Below, piece after piece: positions 39,903 through 50,814 of a stretch of DNA of 64,000 nt. The notes under the pieces were generated by a model, which was given only the letters and a program-made list of their open reading frames with translations, had not been told where the DNA came from and did no database searches. The position numbers and the translations under genes were made by a program. The first letter of the stretch is position 1, and every line of letters begins with the position of its first letter. Source of the stretch: Streptomyces sp. DSM 110735 (GTDB lineage: Bacteria > Actinomycetota > Actinomycetes > Streptomycetales > Streptomycetaceae); NCBI RefSeq assembly GCF_016482685.1, contig NZ_JACYHF010000008.1, forward strand, positions 204,532-268,531, given 5' to 3'.

Positions 39903-41138
39903 CTACTTCTTCCAGTCCGCCCAGCTCATGTTCCAGCCGTTGAGGCCGTTGTCCGGGGAGACCGTGCGGTCGTGGGAGTGCTTGACGACGACCACGTCAC
40001 CGACCATGGAGTGGTTGAAGAACCAGGCCGCCGGAACGCCCTTGTCGTAGCCGCCCTTGACGTCGCGCAGACCGACGCAGCCGTGGCTGGCGTTGTAGTT
40101 GCCGAACGCGCCGCCGCCCCAGTAGTTGCCGTGGATGAAGGTGCCGGAGTCGGTGAGGCGGATGGCGTGCGGCACGTCCTTGATGTCGTACTCGCCGCCG
40201 TAGCCCACGGTCTCGCCGTTCATGCGGGTCACGCTGAGCTTCTCGGTCATGACCATCTGGCCGTTCCAGGTGTCGTACCCGGGCTTGCCGGTCGTCACCG
40301 GGATGGTCCGGACGGTCTTGCCGTCCTGGGTGACCTTCATGGTGTGCTTGCTCGCGTCCACGTAGGAGACCTGGTTGCGGCCTATCGTGAACTTCACCGT
40401 CTTGTGCTGCTTGCCGTAGACCCCGTCGCGGCCCTCGACGCCGTCCAGGTCGAGGTCGACGGTGACCTTGGTGCCGGACTTCCAGTACTTCTCGGGGCGG
40501 AAGTCGATGCGGTCGTTGCCGAACCAGTGGCCCTCGACGTCGACGGCCGGCTCGGTCTTGATGTGTATGGCCTTCTCGACCGCCGCCGGGTCGGTGATGC
40601 CCCGGGTGAAGCGGACCGAGAACGGCATCCCGACGCCGACCGTGGAGCCGTCCTCGGGGGTGAAGTAGCCGACGAAGGTGTTCTTCGGCGTGAGCGTCGT
40701 GAAGGAGGAGTCCTCGGCCGCCTCACGACCCCGGGAGTCCTCGGCGACGGCGTGCACCGTGTACTTGGTGCTCGCGGACAGATGAGCCGAGGGGGTCCAG
40801 GTGGCTCCGCCGTCGGTCATCTTGCCGTCGACCTCGGTGCCCTTGGCGTCCTTGACGACGACCTTGGTCAGCCGCCCCTTGGCGACCTCGACCTTCAGTG
40901 CCCCGCTGGTGTTCACGCTCTTCGCCCCGGACTTGGGCGAGATGCTGACGGCCGCGACCGACTGCTTCTCCTGCTGGGCGGACGAGCCGCCCTTTCCGTC
41001 CTTGGACCCGCTCCCGGCGTCGCCTCCGCCGCCGCACGCGGCGAGCGACAGCACCAGCGCGCCCGCCATCAGCGCGAGTCCACCACGACCTTTGCGCCGG
41101 CTCCCCGCCGAAGCCCCCGATATCGGCCGCACGTTCAA
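39903..41138 (-). CDS. L,D-transpeptidase lipoprotein (Ig-like plus YkuD domains)
   Basis: A 411-residue lipoprotein that makes 3-3 crosslinks in peptidoglycan or attaches proteins to it. It has a signal peptide with lipobox SLAA-C35, a Gly/Ser-rich linker, two Ig-like repeats (about 60-270: TPKNTFVGYFTPEDGST and WFGNDRIDFRPEKYW), the YkuD catalytic domain with HGNYW and SHG-C354-VGLRD, and a C-terminal GLNGWNMSW tail. The start is TTG 41138 (GGAGGGGAGACCGAC upstream); GTG 41132 is a possible alternative. A paralogue lies 169 bp upstream on the same strand, so this is a tandem duplication. Confidence 0.93.
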   Translation of the reverse strand: MNVRPISGASAGSRRKGRGGLALMAGALVLSLAACGGGGDAGSGSKDGKGGSSAQQEKQSVAAVSISPKSGAKSVNTSGALKVEVAKGRLTKVVVKDAKGTEVDGKMTDGGATWTPSAHLSASTKYTVHAVAEDSRGREAAEDSSFTTLTPKNTFVGYFTPEDGSTVGVGMPFSVRFTRGITDPAAVEKAIHIKTEPAVDVEGHWFGNDRIDFRPEKYWKSGTKVTVDLDLDGVEGRDGVYGKQHKTVKFTIGRNQVSYVDASKHTMKVTQDGKTVRTIPVTTGKPGYDTWNGQMVMTEKLSVTRMNGETVGYGGEYDIKDVPHAIRLTDSGTFIHGNYWGGGAFGNYNASHGCVGLRDVKGGYDKGVPAAWFFNHSMVGDVVVVKHSHDRTVSPDNGLNGWNMSWADWKK

Positions 41139-41307
41139 GTCGGTCTCCCCTCCGTGGCCTGGCTCAAACAGGCCCGCACACCCCGGCGCGTCCCGCGCAC
41201 ACCAGGGATGTTAGCCGCCGGGTTCCGGCCTGAACGCCCGCCCCATGTCACCGTTCCGTCGCAACTTCAACCAGTCCCCGCGCACCGGAACCCCGCAGCT
41301 CACACGG

Positions 41308-42549
41308 TCACTTGAGCACGCTGCCCGCCTTCCACTGGTTCCATGCCATGTTCCACCCTCCGAGCCCGTTGTCCGGGGCGACGGTTTTGTCCTTGCTGTG
41401 GACGATCTCGACGACGTCGCCGACGAGGCTGCGGTCGAAGAACCAGCCCGCCGGGGTGTCCGCGCCGCCGCCCTTGACGTCCCTGAGCCCCACGCAGCCG
41501 TGGCTGACGTTGGTCTCGCCGGGGGCGTCCGGCGACCAGTAGTTGCCGTGCAGGAAGGTGCCGGAGTCGGTGAGCCGCATGGCGTGCGGGACGTCGGGGA
41601 TGTCGTACTCGCCGCCGAAGCCGACGGTGCCGCCGTTCATGCGGGTCACCTCCAGCATGTCCATCACGACCATCTTGCCGTTGTAGGTGGGGGTCTTGGG
41701 GGCGCCCGCGGTGATCGGCACGGTGGCGAGGAGGGCGCCGTCGCGGCGGACCTGCATGGTGTGCGCGGAGGCGTCCACCTTGGAGACCTGGCTGCGCCCG
41801 ACGGTGAAGGTGACGGTCTTGTGCTGGAGACCGTAGACACCGGGGGCGCCCTGGACGTCGCGCAGGTCGAGGTCGATGGTGACCTTGGTGCCGGGCTTCC
41901 AGTACTTCTCGGGGCGGAAGTCGAGGCGGTTCTTGCCGAACCAGTGCGGGCGGATCTCGACCGGGGGCTTCGCGGTGACGCGCACCGCGCGCTGGACGGC
42001 GGCGCGGTCGGCGATCTCCCGGCTGAAGGCGAGGGAGACGATCATGCCGGTGCCGACGGTGGAGCGGTTCTCGGGGGTGACGTAGGCGATGAACCGCTCG
42101 TCGGGGACGTAGGTGGTGAAGGTGGTGTGCCGGGCGGAGCGGCGCCCGTCGCCGTCGACCGCCACGACGTCCAGGGTGTAGCGGGCGGCGAGCGCGAGCT
42201 GTTTGTCGTCGGGCTCCCAACTGCGTCCGTCCGCGCTGATCTTCCCGGTGACCGGGGTGTCCTGGGCGTCCTGGGAGCGGGTGGCGGTGACCTTCTCCAG
42301 CCTCCCGTCGGGCACCCGCACACGCAGCCGCTCAGCCGGGCGCACGCCCGTGCCGCCGTCGCGCGGGGTGACGCGGATGACGTCCTCGGGGGCGGGGGAT
42401 CTGCCCGGCGGTCCGCCGATGCCCAGCGGTCCGGAGCCGTCGGCGGTGCAGCCGGCGGCTCCGGCCACCAGTCCCGCCCAGGTCAGTGCAGTGGCCAGCG
42501 CGGCCAGCGCGCGCCGCGCGCGTCCTTGTAGATGCCTCACACCGGACAT
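41308..42549 (-). CDS. second L,D-transpeptidase lipoprotein, paralogue of the first
   Basis: A 413-residue paralogue with the same layout: signal peptide with lipobox AAG-C34, Ig-like repeats (TYVPDERFIAYVTPENRST, HWFGKNRLDFRPEKYW) and a YkuD domain with HGNYW and SHG-C352-VGLRD. It also ends with GLGGWNMAWNQW. Differences from the first copy are concentrated in the N-terminal domain and the PDAPGE/VPHAM region before the active site. ATG 42549 is taken as start, with GTG 42540 possible; there is no strong ribosome binding site. It is upstream of the first copy, and the two may be one unit or separately regulated. Confidence 0.92.
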   Translation of the reverse strand: MSGVRHLQGRARRALAALATALTWAGLVAGAAGCTADGSGPLGIGGPPGRSPAPEDVIRVTPRDGGTGVRPAERLRVRVPDGRLEKVTATRSQDAQDTPVTGKISADGRSWEPDDKQLALAARYTLDVVAVDGDGRRSARHTTFTTYVPDERFIAYVTPENRSTVGTGMIVSLAFSREIADRAAVQRAVRVTAKPPVEIRPHWFGKNRLDFRPEKYWKPGTKVTIDLDLRDVQGAPGVYGLQHKTVTFTVGRSQVSKVDASAHTMQVRRDGALLATVPITAGAPKTPTYNGKMVVMDMLEVTRMNGGTVGFGGEYDIPDVPHAMRLTDSGTFLHGNYWSPDAPGETNVSHGCVGLRDVKGGGADTPAGWFFDRSLVGDVVEIVHSKDKTVAPDNGLGGWNMAWNQWKAGSVLK

Positions 42550-42810
42550 AACGACCAAGCCCGTCCCGGGGGCACGTGAGTGCGACGCCAGGGCTGGGCA
42601 GAACAGTGGGGAGGACGACAGGAAGGGTGCCCCGCCGGGGTCGGTGCGACCGGCTCCGGCGGGGTGTCCGCAGCCCGCTGTGGAGCCGTCGGGCGCAGTC
42701 GCACCGGGCGGGTCCTGCCGCGTCCTGGGGTCGGACGCCCCGGGACGCGGCAGCCCGCCCGGTACGGCCGTGCGCGCCCCGGGACCGAGCCGTGAAAGAG
42801 GGGCCGACTG
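42550..42810. other. divergent promoter region between the L,D-transpeptidase and glgX genes
   Basis: About 260 bp of very GC-rich sequence between the divergent start codons. It presumably carries both promoters, but no clear -10/-35 pair or dyad was found by eye. Confidence 0.3.
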
Positions 42811-45057
<2,247 letters not shown>

Positions 45058-45070
45058 ACCGGCGCTCCTC

Positions 45071-45736
45071 CTACGCCTGTTGGGTGGGCGGCTGTCCGAG
45101 GATGCCCCGCTCGTACGCCGCCGCCACCGCCGCCGCGCGGTCCTTGACGCCCAGCTTGGTGTAGAGGTGCGTGAGGTGGGTCTTCACGGTCGCCTCGCTG
45201 ATGAACAGCTCACGAGCGATCTCGCGGTTGGAGGTGCCCCGGGCGACCAGGGCGAGGACCTCGCGCTCGCGCGCGGACAGCGGCTCCTTGCCGGGGGCGG
45301 CGGGCGCGCGGACCGCCGAGACCAGGCGCGAGGCGACCGCAGGGGAGAGCACGGTGCGGCCCTCGGCGGCGGCGCGCACCCCGGTGAACAGCTCCTCGCG
45401 CGGGGCGTCCTTGAGGAGATAGCCGGTGGCGCCCGCCTCGATGGCCGGGAGGGTGTCGGAGTCGGTGTCGTAGGTGGTGAGGACGAGCACCTTGGCGCGG
45501 GCGCCGCGCCGGGTCAGCTCGCGGATCGCCTCGACGCCGGAGCCGCCGGGCATCCGCAGGTCCATCAGCACCACGTCCGGGTCCAGGGCGGCGACCCGCT
45601 CGACCGCCTCGACGCCGTCGGCCGCCTCGCCGAGCACGGTGAAGCCGGGCGCGGCGGCGAACATGGCGCTCAGCCCGTCCCGTACGACGGGGTGGTCGTC
45701 CACGACGAGCAGGGTGATGGGGGTGTCAGCGGTCAT
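45071..45736 (-). CDS. NarL/LuxR-family response regulator
   Basis: A 221-residue response regulator: receiver domain with D12-D13 (VVDDHP), the phosphorylation site D59 (VVLMDLRMPGG) and the Thr/Lys pair (LTTYD, LLKDA), then a LuxR-type helix-turn-helix (LSAREREVLALVARGTSNRE, SEATVKTHLTHLYTKLGV). It would control the adjacent exporter operon. ATG 45736 overlaps the end of the sensor kinase gene by 11 bp. It is the last gene of the ABC-ABC-kinase-regulator operon and is convergent with glgX. Confidence 0.92.
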   Translation of the reverse strand: MTADTPITLLVVDDHPVVRDGLSAMFAAAPGFTVLGEAADGVEAVERVAALDPDVVLMDLRMPGGSGVEAIRELTRRGARAKVLVLTTYDTDSDTLPAIEAGATGYLLKDAPREELFTGVRAAAEGRTVLSPAVASRLVSAVRAPAAPGKEPLSAREREVLALVARGTSNREIARELFISEATVKTHLTHLYTKLGVKDRAAAVAAAYERGILGQPPTQQA

Positions 45737-47015
45737 CGCGCACCAACGGTACGCGAGCCGAGACGGCGGTGCCGTGGCCCGGCTCCGACTCGACGGTGAG
45801 GGTGCCCGCGATGCGCTCGGCGCGGGCGCGCATGCCGTCCAGACCGAAGCCTCCGGTGCGGGTGCGGGGCGGCAGGGTGTCCGGGTCGAAGCCGGTGCCG
45901 TCGTCGCGGATGTCGAGGACGACCTCGTCGCCCATGAAGGAGAGGGTGGCGCCGAGGCGGTGGGCGCGGGCGTGCCGGGCGGCGTTGGACAGGGCTTCCT
46001 GGGCGATGCGCAGCAGGGTCGCCGCGACCTCCTCGTGGAGCTGCTCGGCGGTGCCGGTGAGGGTGAACTCGGCGCGCACCCCGGTGCGTTCGCCCCATTC
46101 GGCGACCGTCTTCTTCAGCGCCTCGGGGAGTCCGTCGGCGGCGAGGGCCACGGGGGCGAGGTTGTGCACCGAGCGGCGCGCCTCGCCGAGGCTGTGCCGG
46201 GCGAGTGCGGAGGCGCGCTCCAGATGGGTGCGGGCGGTGGCCAGGTCCTGGGCGCTGGAGACGACTTGGAGCTGGGCGATGATGCCGGTCAGCCCCTGGG
46301 CGATGGTGTCGTGGATCTCGGCGGCGAGCCTGCGCCGCTCGTCCGCGACCCCCGCTTCCCGTGCTTGGAGGAGGAGTTGGGCGTGAAGGGCGGCGTTCTC
46401 GTCGAGTGCCTGCTGCAACGCGGTGTTGGTGCGCTCCAGTTCGGCGATGGTCCCGGCCTGTTCGCGGGCGCGCGCCTCCTCCTGTTCGTTGAACCGGGTG
46501 AAGAGGGCGACCATGCCGATGTTGACCCCGAACACCACCACGAAGCCCAGCCAGAGCACCGGTCCGCGCGGGGGCATCCCGCCGATCTCGCTGCCCGCCA
46601 TGGTGGCGGCGGTCAGGCACAGGCCGGGCATCATCAGGCGGCGCGGCAGTCGGCGGGCGCCGTTGTAGTAGCCGGTGACGGCGTAGAAGGCGAAGAACGG
46701 GTTGAGCCAGGTCAGGACGAACCCGTTGGCCCAGCGCACGAAGTAGAGGACCGCCCCGGTCCGGCTCGGTCCCGGCCGGTCGCGACCGACGCGTCCCCAG
46801 ACCAGTTGCAGGACCACGGCGAACACCACCAGGACGCCGGAGACGTACAGTTCGGCCCGGCTCATGCCGACGAGCCGGGCCGAACCGGCAGCCGTCAGTG
46901 CCCCGGCGGCGAGCAGGGCGTAGGGTCCCCAACTGTCGAAGAAGGCCCGTCGGTCGCGCTCCACCGCCTGCGTCATCCCCTCAGTGTCGGGCACCGCCGT
47001 GCCGGTGTCGGGCAC
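45726..47015 (-). CDS. sensor histidine kinase, HisKA_3 type
   Basis: A 429-residue kinase with about five to six membrane segments (30-175), a coiled coil (NEQEEARAREQAGTIAELER), the HisKA_3 phosphoacceptor H235 in RRRLAAEIHDTIAQGLTGI, and an HATPase domain (ALSNAARHARAH, DIRDDGTGFD, GGFGLDGMRARAERIAG). There is no large extracellular domain, so it may sense membrane stress or the state of the adjacent transporter. Start GTG 47015 (CTGGGAGTGAGCCC upstream) gives the tandem VPDTGTAVPDTEG N-terminus; internal starts at 46994 or 46976 are possible. It lies 4 bp after the permease stop. Confidence 0.9.
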   Translation of the reverse strand: MPDTGTAVPDTEGMTQAVERDRRAFFDSWGPYALLAAGALTAAGSARLVGMSRAELYVSGVLVVFAVVLQLVWGRVGRDRPGPSRTGAVLYFVRWANGFVLTWLNPFFAFYAVTGYYNGARRLPRRLMMPGLCLTAATMAGSEIGGMPPRGPVLWLGFVVVFGVNIGMVALFTRFNEQEEARAREQAGTIAELERTNTALQQALDENAALHAQLLLQAREAGVADERRRLAAEIHDTIAQGLTGIIAQLQVVSSAQDLATARTHLERASALARHSLGEARRSVHNLAPVALAADGLPEALKKTVAEWGERTGVRAEFTLTGTAEQLHEEVAATLLRIAQEALSNAARHARAHRLGATLSFMGDEVVLDIRDDGTGFDPDTLPPRTRTGGFGLDGMRARAERIAGTLTVESEPGHGTAVSARVPLVRDDR

Positions 47016-47019
47016 GGGC

Positions 47020-47799
47020 TCACTCCCAGCGGAACCAGCGAGCCGCAGCGGCGGTGAGCAGGACCGTCCAGATCGCGAGCACGCCGAGGTGCTCCCAGCC
47101 CGGCCAGTGACCGGTGGCCGCCTCGCCCATCGCGCGGGCGGCGGCGCCGAAGGGGGTGAGACCGACGATGCGCGCGAGGGTGTGCGGCATGGACTGCACG
47201 GGCAGCCAGAGCCCGGCGCAGAACATCATCGGGAAGAACACCATCGTGCCGACCGCCCCGGCGATCTTCGTGGTGCCCGACACCGCGGCGACGACCGAGC
47301 CGAGCGCGAGGGCGGCCAGGGCGGCGAGGACGAGCGCGACCAGATAGCCGAGGGGCTGCCCGGGCAGGCGTACCCCGAAGGCGATACGGCCGACGGCGAG
47401 CGCGAGCAGCGCCGAGCACAGGGCGGCCACGCCCTGCACGGTCATCTGGGCGGTCAGCAGCGCGGCGGGGCGTACGGGGGTGGCGGACATCCGCCGCAGG
47501 ATGCCGCGCTCGCGGTAGCCGGTGAGGGTCTGCGGCATCGACTGGACTCCGGCCATGATCAGGGAGATGAGGACGGCGACGGGAACGTAGACGTCGATCA
47601 GCCGCTGCCCGCCGAGCCCGTCGTCGCTCTCGCGGAAGCTGGGGATCGAGCCGAGGATCACCAGCAGCAGGGTCGGGAACAGCAGGATCCAGAAGACGGC
47701 GCCGGGTTCGCGGCGGAAGAGGCGGAACTCGGTGCGCAGGACGGCTGTGTTGAGGAGTGCGGTGTTGAGGGCAGGGGTGCCCGGGGCTGCGGTGGTCAT
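47020..47799 (-). CDS. ABC-2 type transporter permease
   Basis: A 259-residue ABC-2 permease with six membrane helices. The ABC-2 motif is visible in the region RERGILRRMSATPVRPAALL and in FFPMMFCAGLWLPVQSMP. Together with the ATP-binding protein upstream it forms an exporter for a drug, lipid or peptide. ATG 47799 overlaps the stop of the ATPase gene (ATGA). The kinase gene follows 4 bp later, so sensor and transporter are one module, reminiscent of the linearmycin-responsive LnrJK-LnrLMN system of Bacillus. Confidence 0.9.
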   Translation of the reverse strand: MTTAAPGTPALNTALLNTAVLRTEFRLFRREPGAVFWILLFPTLLLVILGSIPSFRESDDGLGGQRLIDVYVPVAVLISLIMAGVQSMPQTLTGYRERGILRRMSATPVRPAALLTAQMTVQGVAALCSALLALAVGRIAFGVRLPGQPLGYLVALVLAALAALALGSVVAAVSGTTKIAGAVGTMVFFPMMFCAGLWLPVQSMPHTLARIVGLTPFGAAARAMGEAATGHWPGWEHLGVLAIWTVLLTAAAARWFRWE

Positions 47800-48704
47800 A
47801 CGGCGGTCTCCTTGGTGAGGTCCAGGAACGCGTCGTCGAGGGTGGCGTCGGTCACGCGCAACTGGTGGGCGGTGACGCGGTGGCGGGCGAGCAGGGTGAG
47901 GACGGCGTTCACCGTCTCGTCGGTGCCGGAGAGCGTGATCCGGCCGTCCTGGTGCGCGACGGAGGCGAGAGCCGGGAGCGCGCCGAGGTCCGTGTCGTCC
48001 AGCGGGGCGGACGGGGTGAAGCTGATGACGGTCGCGCCCGCCGAGCGCCGGATGAGCCCGGCCGGGGTGTCGAGGGCGGCGACCCGCCCCTTGTCGATCA
48101 CCGCGATGCGGTCGCAGAGGCGCTGCGCCTCCTCCATGAAGTGGGTGACGAGCAGGACGGTGACCCCGCTCGCGCGCACCTCCTCGATGAGCTGCCAGGT
48201 GTCCCGGCGGGCGCGCGGGTCGAGCCCGGTGGTCAGCTCGTCCAGGACGACGACGCGCGGGCTGCCGATCAGCGCGAGCGCGATGAACAGCCGCTGCTGC
48301 TGTCCGCCGGAGAGCCTGGCGAACCGGGTGTCCAACTTGGCGGTCAGCTCCAGGCGTTCGGCCAGGGTCCGCCAGTCGGCCGGGGCGGGGTAGAAGGAGG
48401 CGTACAGCTCAAGTGCCTCGCGCACGGTGAGCTTGGGCTGGAGTTCGCTCTGCTGGAGCTGGGCGCCGAGGACCCGGGAGACCTCGGCGTGGTCGGCGAC
48501 GGGGTCGAGCCCGGTGACGCGGACGCGCCCCGCGTCGGGGACGCGCAGCCCCTCCACGCACTCCACGGTGGTGGTCTTGCCGGCGCCGTTGGGACCGAGG
48601 ACGCCGAAGATCTCGCCCTCCTCGACCGTGAAGGAGATGCCGTCCACGACGGCGCGACCGCCATAGGACTTGCGCAGGTCGGTGACTTCGATGACGGATG
48701 CCAT
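47796..48704 (-). CDS. ABC-2 type transporter ATP-binding protein
   Basis: A 302-residue ATPase with Walker A GPNGAGKTTT, Q-loop region AQLQQSELQPKLTVRE, signature LSGGQQQR, Walker B VVVLDELTTGLD and the C-terminal DUF4162-like domain (TFTPSAPLDDTDL). The start is ATG 48704 (MASVIEVTDLRK); GGAG is very close to it, and an open frame extends further. It is the first gene of a four-gene operon with the permease, kinase and regulator. The 215-bp divergent promoter region includes a 22-bp tandem repeat. Confidence 0.93.
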   Translation of the reverse strand: MASVIEVTDLRKSYGGRAVVDGISFTVEEGEIFGVLGPNGAGKTTTVECVEGLRVPDAGRVRVTGLDPVADHAEVSRVLGAQLQQSELQPKLTVREALELYASFYPAPADWRTLAERLELTAKLDTRFARLSGGQQQRLFIALALIGSPRVVVLDELTTGLDPRARRDTWQLIEEVRASGVTVLLVTHFMEEAQRLCDRIAVIDKGRVAALDTPAGLIRRSAGATVISFTPSAPLDDTDLGALPALASVAHQDGRITLSGTDETVNAVLTLLARHRVTAHQLRVTDATLDDAFLDLTKETAV

Positions 48705-48750
48705 GCTCCGAGATTCGCGGTCGCGGGGTGCCCGCCGCATCGGCCGTCGC

Positions 48751-48794
48751 GCTCGGAGCGGCATCATCCGACGCTCGGAGCAGCATCATCCGAT
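48751..48794. repeat. 22-bp tandem direct repeat in the divergent ABC promoter region
   Basis: GCTCGGAGCGGCATCATCCG (48751-48770) is followed in tandem by GCTCGGAGCAGCATCATCCG (48773-48792), with AC/AT between and after. The spacing of two helical turns is typical of a dimeric response regulator site. It lies between the two divergent ABC operons, and may be bound by the NarL-type regulator at 45071-45736. Confidence 0.6.
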
Positions 48795-48918
48795 CGGTTG
48801 ATCCTGGGCTACGACCTCCGTGTGCTTGCGCGGGAAACCGCTGGTCGTAGGACCAGCGGCGGACCGGGGTCCGGCCGAAACTCGGTGGGCGGCGGCGGTG
48901 TCCGTCCGTACGCTCGCG

Positions 48919-50814
48919 ATGATGGCCACTCCACACGAGAACCCCGAGGTCCGGCGCTCCACCGTGCGCACCCTGCTGCGGCTGTGGCCGTTCGTCCGGC
49001 CCGTGCGGGCCAGGCTGAGCGGCGCCGTCGCCGTGGCGGTGGTCGCCTCGTGCACCGGGCTGGTGATCCCGCTCGTGCTGAAGTGGATGGTGGACGGTCC
49101 GGTCGCCCGCCGCGACCCGGCGGGGGTGTGGCTCGGCGCGCTGTGGCTGCTGCTGCTCGGGATCACCGAGGCGCTGCTGTTCGGGCTGCGGCGGTGGCTG
49201 GTGGCACGGCCGCTGTCGCGGGTGGAGGCGGACATGCGGGCGGCGCTCTACCGGCGGCTCCAGCGGCTGCCGGTTGCCTTCCACGACCGCTGGCCCTCGG
49301 GTCAGTTGCTCTCCCGGGGCACCGCCGACCTGATGCTGCTGCGGATGTTCCTCGCCTTCCCGCTGACGTTCCTGGTGGTCAACTCGGTGACGATCGCCGC
49401 CGGTGTGGTGATCATGCTGGTGCAGGACTGGGCGCTGGGTCTGGTCGTCCTCGGGCCCGCGGTGCCGGTGCTGGTCACCTGTGCGGTCGTGGAGCGGCGG
49501 TACGCGCTGGCGTCGCGGCGCGCCCAGGACCAGGTGGGCGATCTGACGACCCTGGTGGAGGAGAGCGTGCTCGGCATCCGGGTCGTCAAGGGCTTCGGGC
49601 GCCATCACAGCCAGGCGCGCGCGTTCCGGGAGCTGGCGATCGGGCTGCGCGGCACCGAGCTGCACAAGGCGCGGCTGCTGGCGTCGATCTGGGCGGTCAT
49701 CATGGCGCTGCCCGAGCTGGCGATCGGCGCGGCGCTGGTCCTCGGCGTACTGCGGGTGGCGGACGGCGACCTGTCGGCGGGCACGCTGGTCGCCTTCCTC
49801 AGCACGGCGCTGGCGCTGCGCTGGCCGGTGGAGTCCATCGGCTTCCTGCTGGCGATGAGCCAGGAGGCGGCGACGGCGACCGAGCGGTACTTCGAGGTGA
49901 TGGACGAGGCGCCGGAGGACGCCAAGGACTTCAGCGACGCGGGAGACACCGGGGGCGCTCCCGGACGCCCTGCCCCGCGCGCGGCGGCGGAGCGGGACGG
50001 GCTGCGGTTCGAGGGCGTCGCCTTCCGCCACCCCGACGTGCCGGACGGCTCCGCTCCCCTGCTGGACGGCGTCGATCTGCACATCCGGCGCGGCGAGTCG
50101 ATGGCGCTGGTCGGCGCCACCGGCAGCGGCAAGACGACGCTCACGGCGCTCGTCCCGAGGCTGTACGAGGTGACCGGCGGGCGGATCACCCTGGACGGCG
50201 TCGACATCACCGCGATGTCCCGCGCGGAGCTGCGCGCCCGGGTCGCCGTCGCCTTCGAGGAGCCGACGCTGTTCTCCGCGAGCGTCGCCGAGAACGTGCT
50301 GATGGGCGCTGGTGAGGACGCGGACCGTACGGACCTGGACCGGGCGCTCGCGGTGGCTCGCGCCGACTTCGCGCACCAACTGCCCGAGGGACCCGACACC
50401 CGGGTCGGTGAGCAGGGGCTCAGCCTCTCCGGCGGTCAGCGGCAGCGGCTCGCGCTGGCCCGCGCGGTCGTCGGGCGCCCGGAGTTCCTGGTCCTGGACG
50501 ACCCGCTCTCGGCGCTGGACGTGCACACGGAGGCGGCAGTCGAGGCGGCGCTGCGGCAGGTCCTCGCGGACACCACCGCGCTGATCGTGGCCCACCGCCC
50601 CTCCACCGTGCTGCTCGCGGACCGGGTCGCGCTGCTCTCCGGCGGCCGGATCACCGCCGTCGGCACACACCGCGAACTGCTGCGCACGAACGCCGAGTAC
50701 GCCCGTCTGATGTCGGGCGAGCCCACCCCTGACGAGCCCGCCCCTCACGAGCCCACGCCCCACGAGCCCCTCCCCCACGAGCCCGCCCCCCACGCCTCGG
50801 AGGACCGCCGATGA
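48919..50814 (+). CDS. ABC exporter half-transporter, subunit 1 (degenerate ATPase site)
   Basis: A 631-residue type IV ABC exporter half with a six-helix membrane domain (about 15-320) and an ATPase domain with Walker A VGATGSGKTT, signature LSLSGGQRQR and H-loop ALIVAHRPST. The Walker B is LVLDDP, so the catalytic Glu is Asp528, and the Q-loop glutamine is Glu447 (FEEPTLFS). These are the marks of a degenerate nucleotide site in a heterodimer. The C-terminus is a proline-rich tandem, five EP units (EPTPDEPAPHEPTPHEPLPH). ATG 48919 or 48922 is the start, without clear ribosome binding site; its stop overlaps subunit 2 (ATGA). Confidence 0.93.
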   Translation: MMATPHENPEVRRSTVRTLLRLWPFVRPVRARLSGAVAVAVVASCTGLVIPLVLKWMVDGPVARRDPAGVWLGALWLLLLGITEALLFGLRRWLVARPLSRVEADMRAALYRRLQRLPVAFHDRWPSGQLLSRGTADLMLLRMFLAFPLTFLVVNSVTIAAGVVIMLVQDWALGLVVLGPAVPVLVTCAVVERRYALASRRAQDQVGDLTTLVEESVLGIRVVKGFGRHHSQARAFRELAIGLRGTELHKARLLASIWAVIMALPELAIGAALVLGVLRVADGDLSAGTLVAFLSTALALRWPVESIGFLLAMSQEAATATERYFEVMDEAPEDAKDFSDAGDTGGAPGRPAPRAAAERDGLRFEGVAFRHPDVPDGSAPLLDGVDLHIRRGESMALVGATGSGKTTLTALVPRLYEVTGGRITLDGVDITAMSRAELRARVAVAFEEPTLFSASVAENVLMGAGEDADRTDLDRALAVARADFAHQLPEGPDTRVGEQGLSLSGGQRQRLALARAVVGRPEFLVLDDPLSALDVHTEAAVEAALRQVLADTTALIVAHRPSTVLLADRVALLSGGRITAVGTHRELLRTNAEYARLMSGEPTPDEPAPHEPTPHEPLPHEPAPHASEDRR

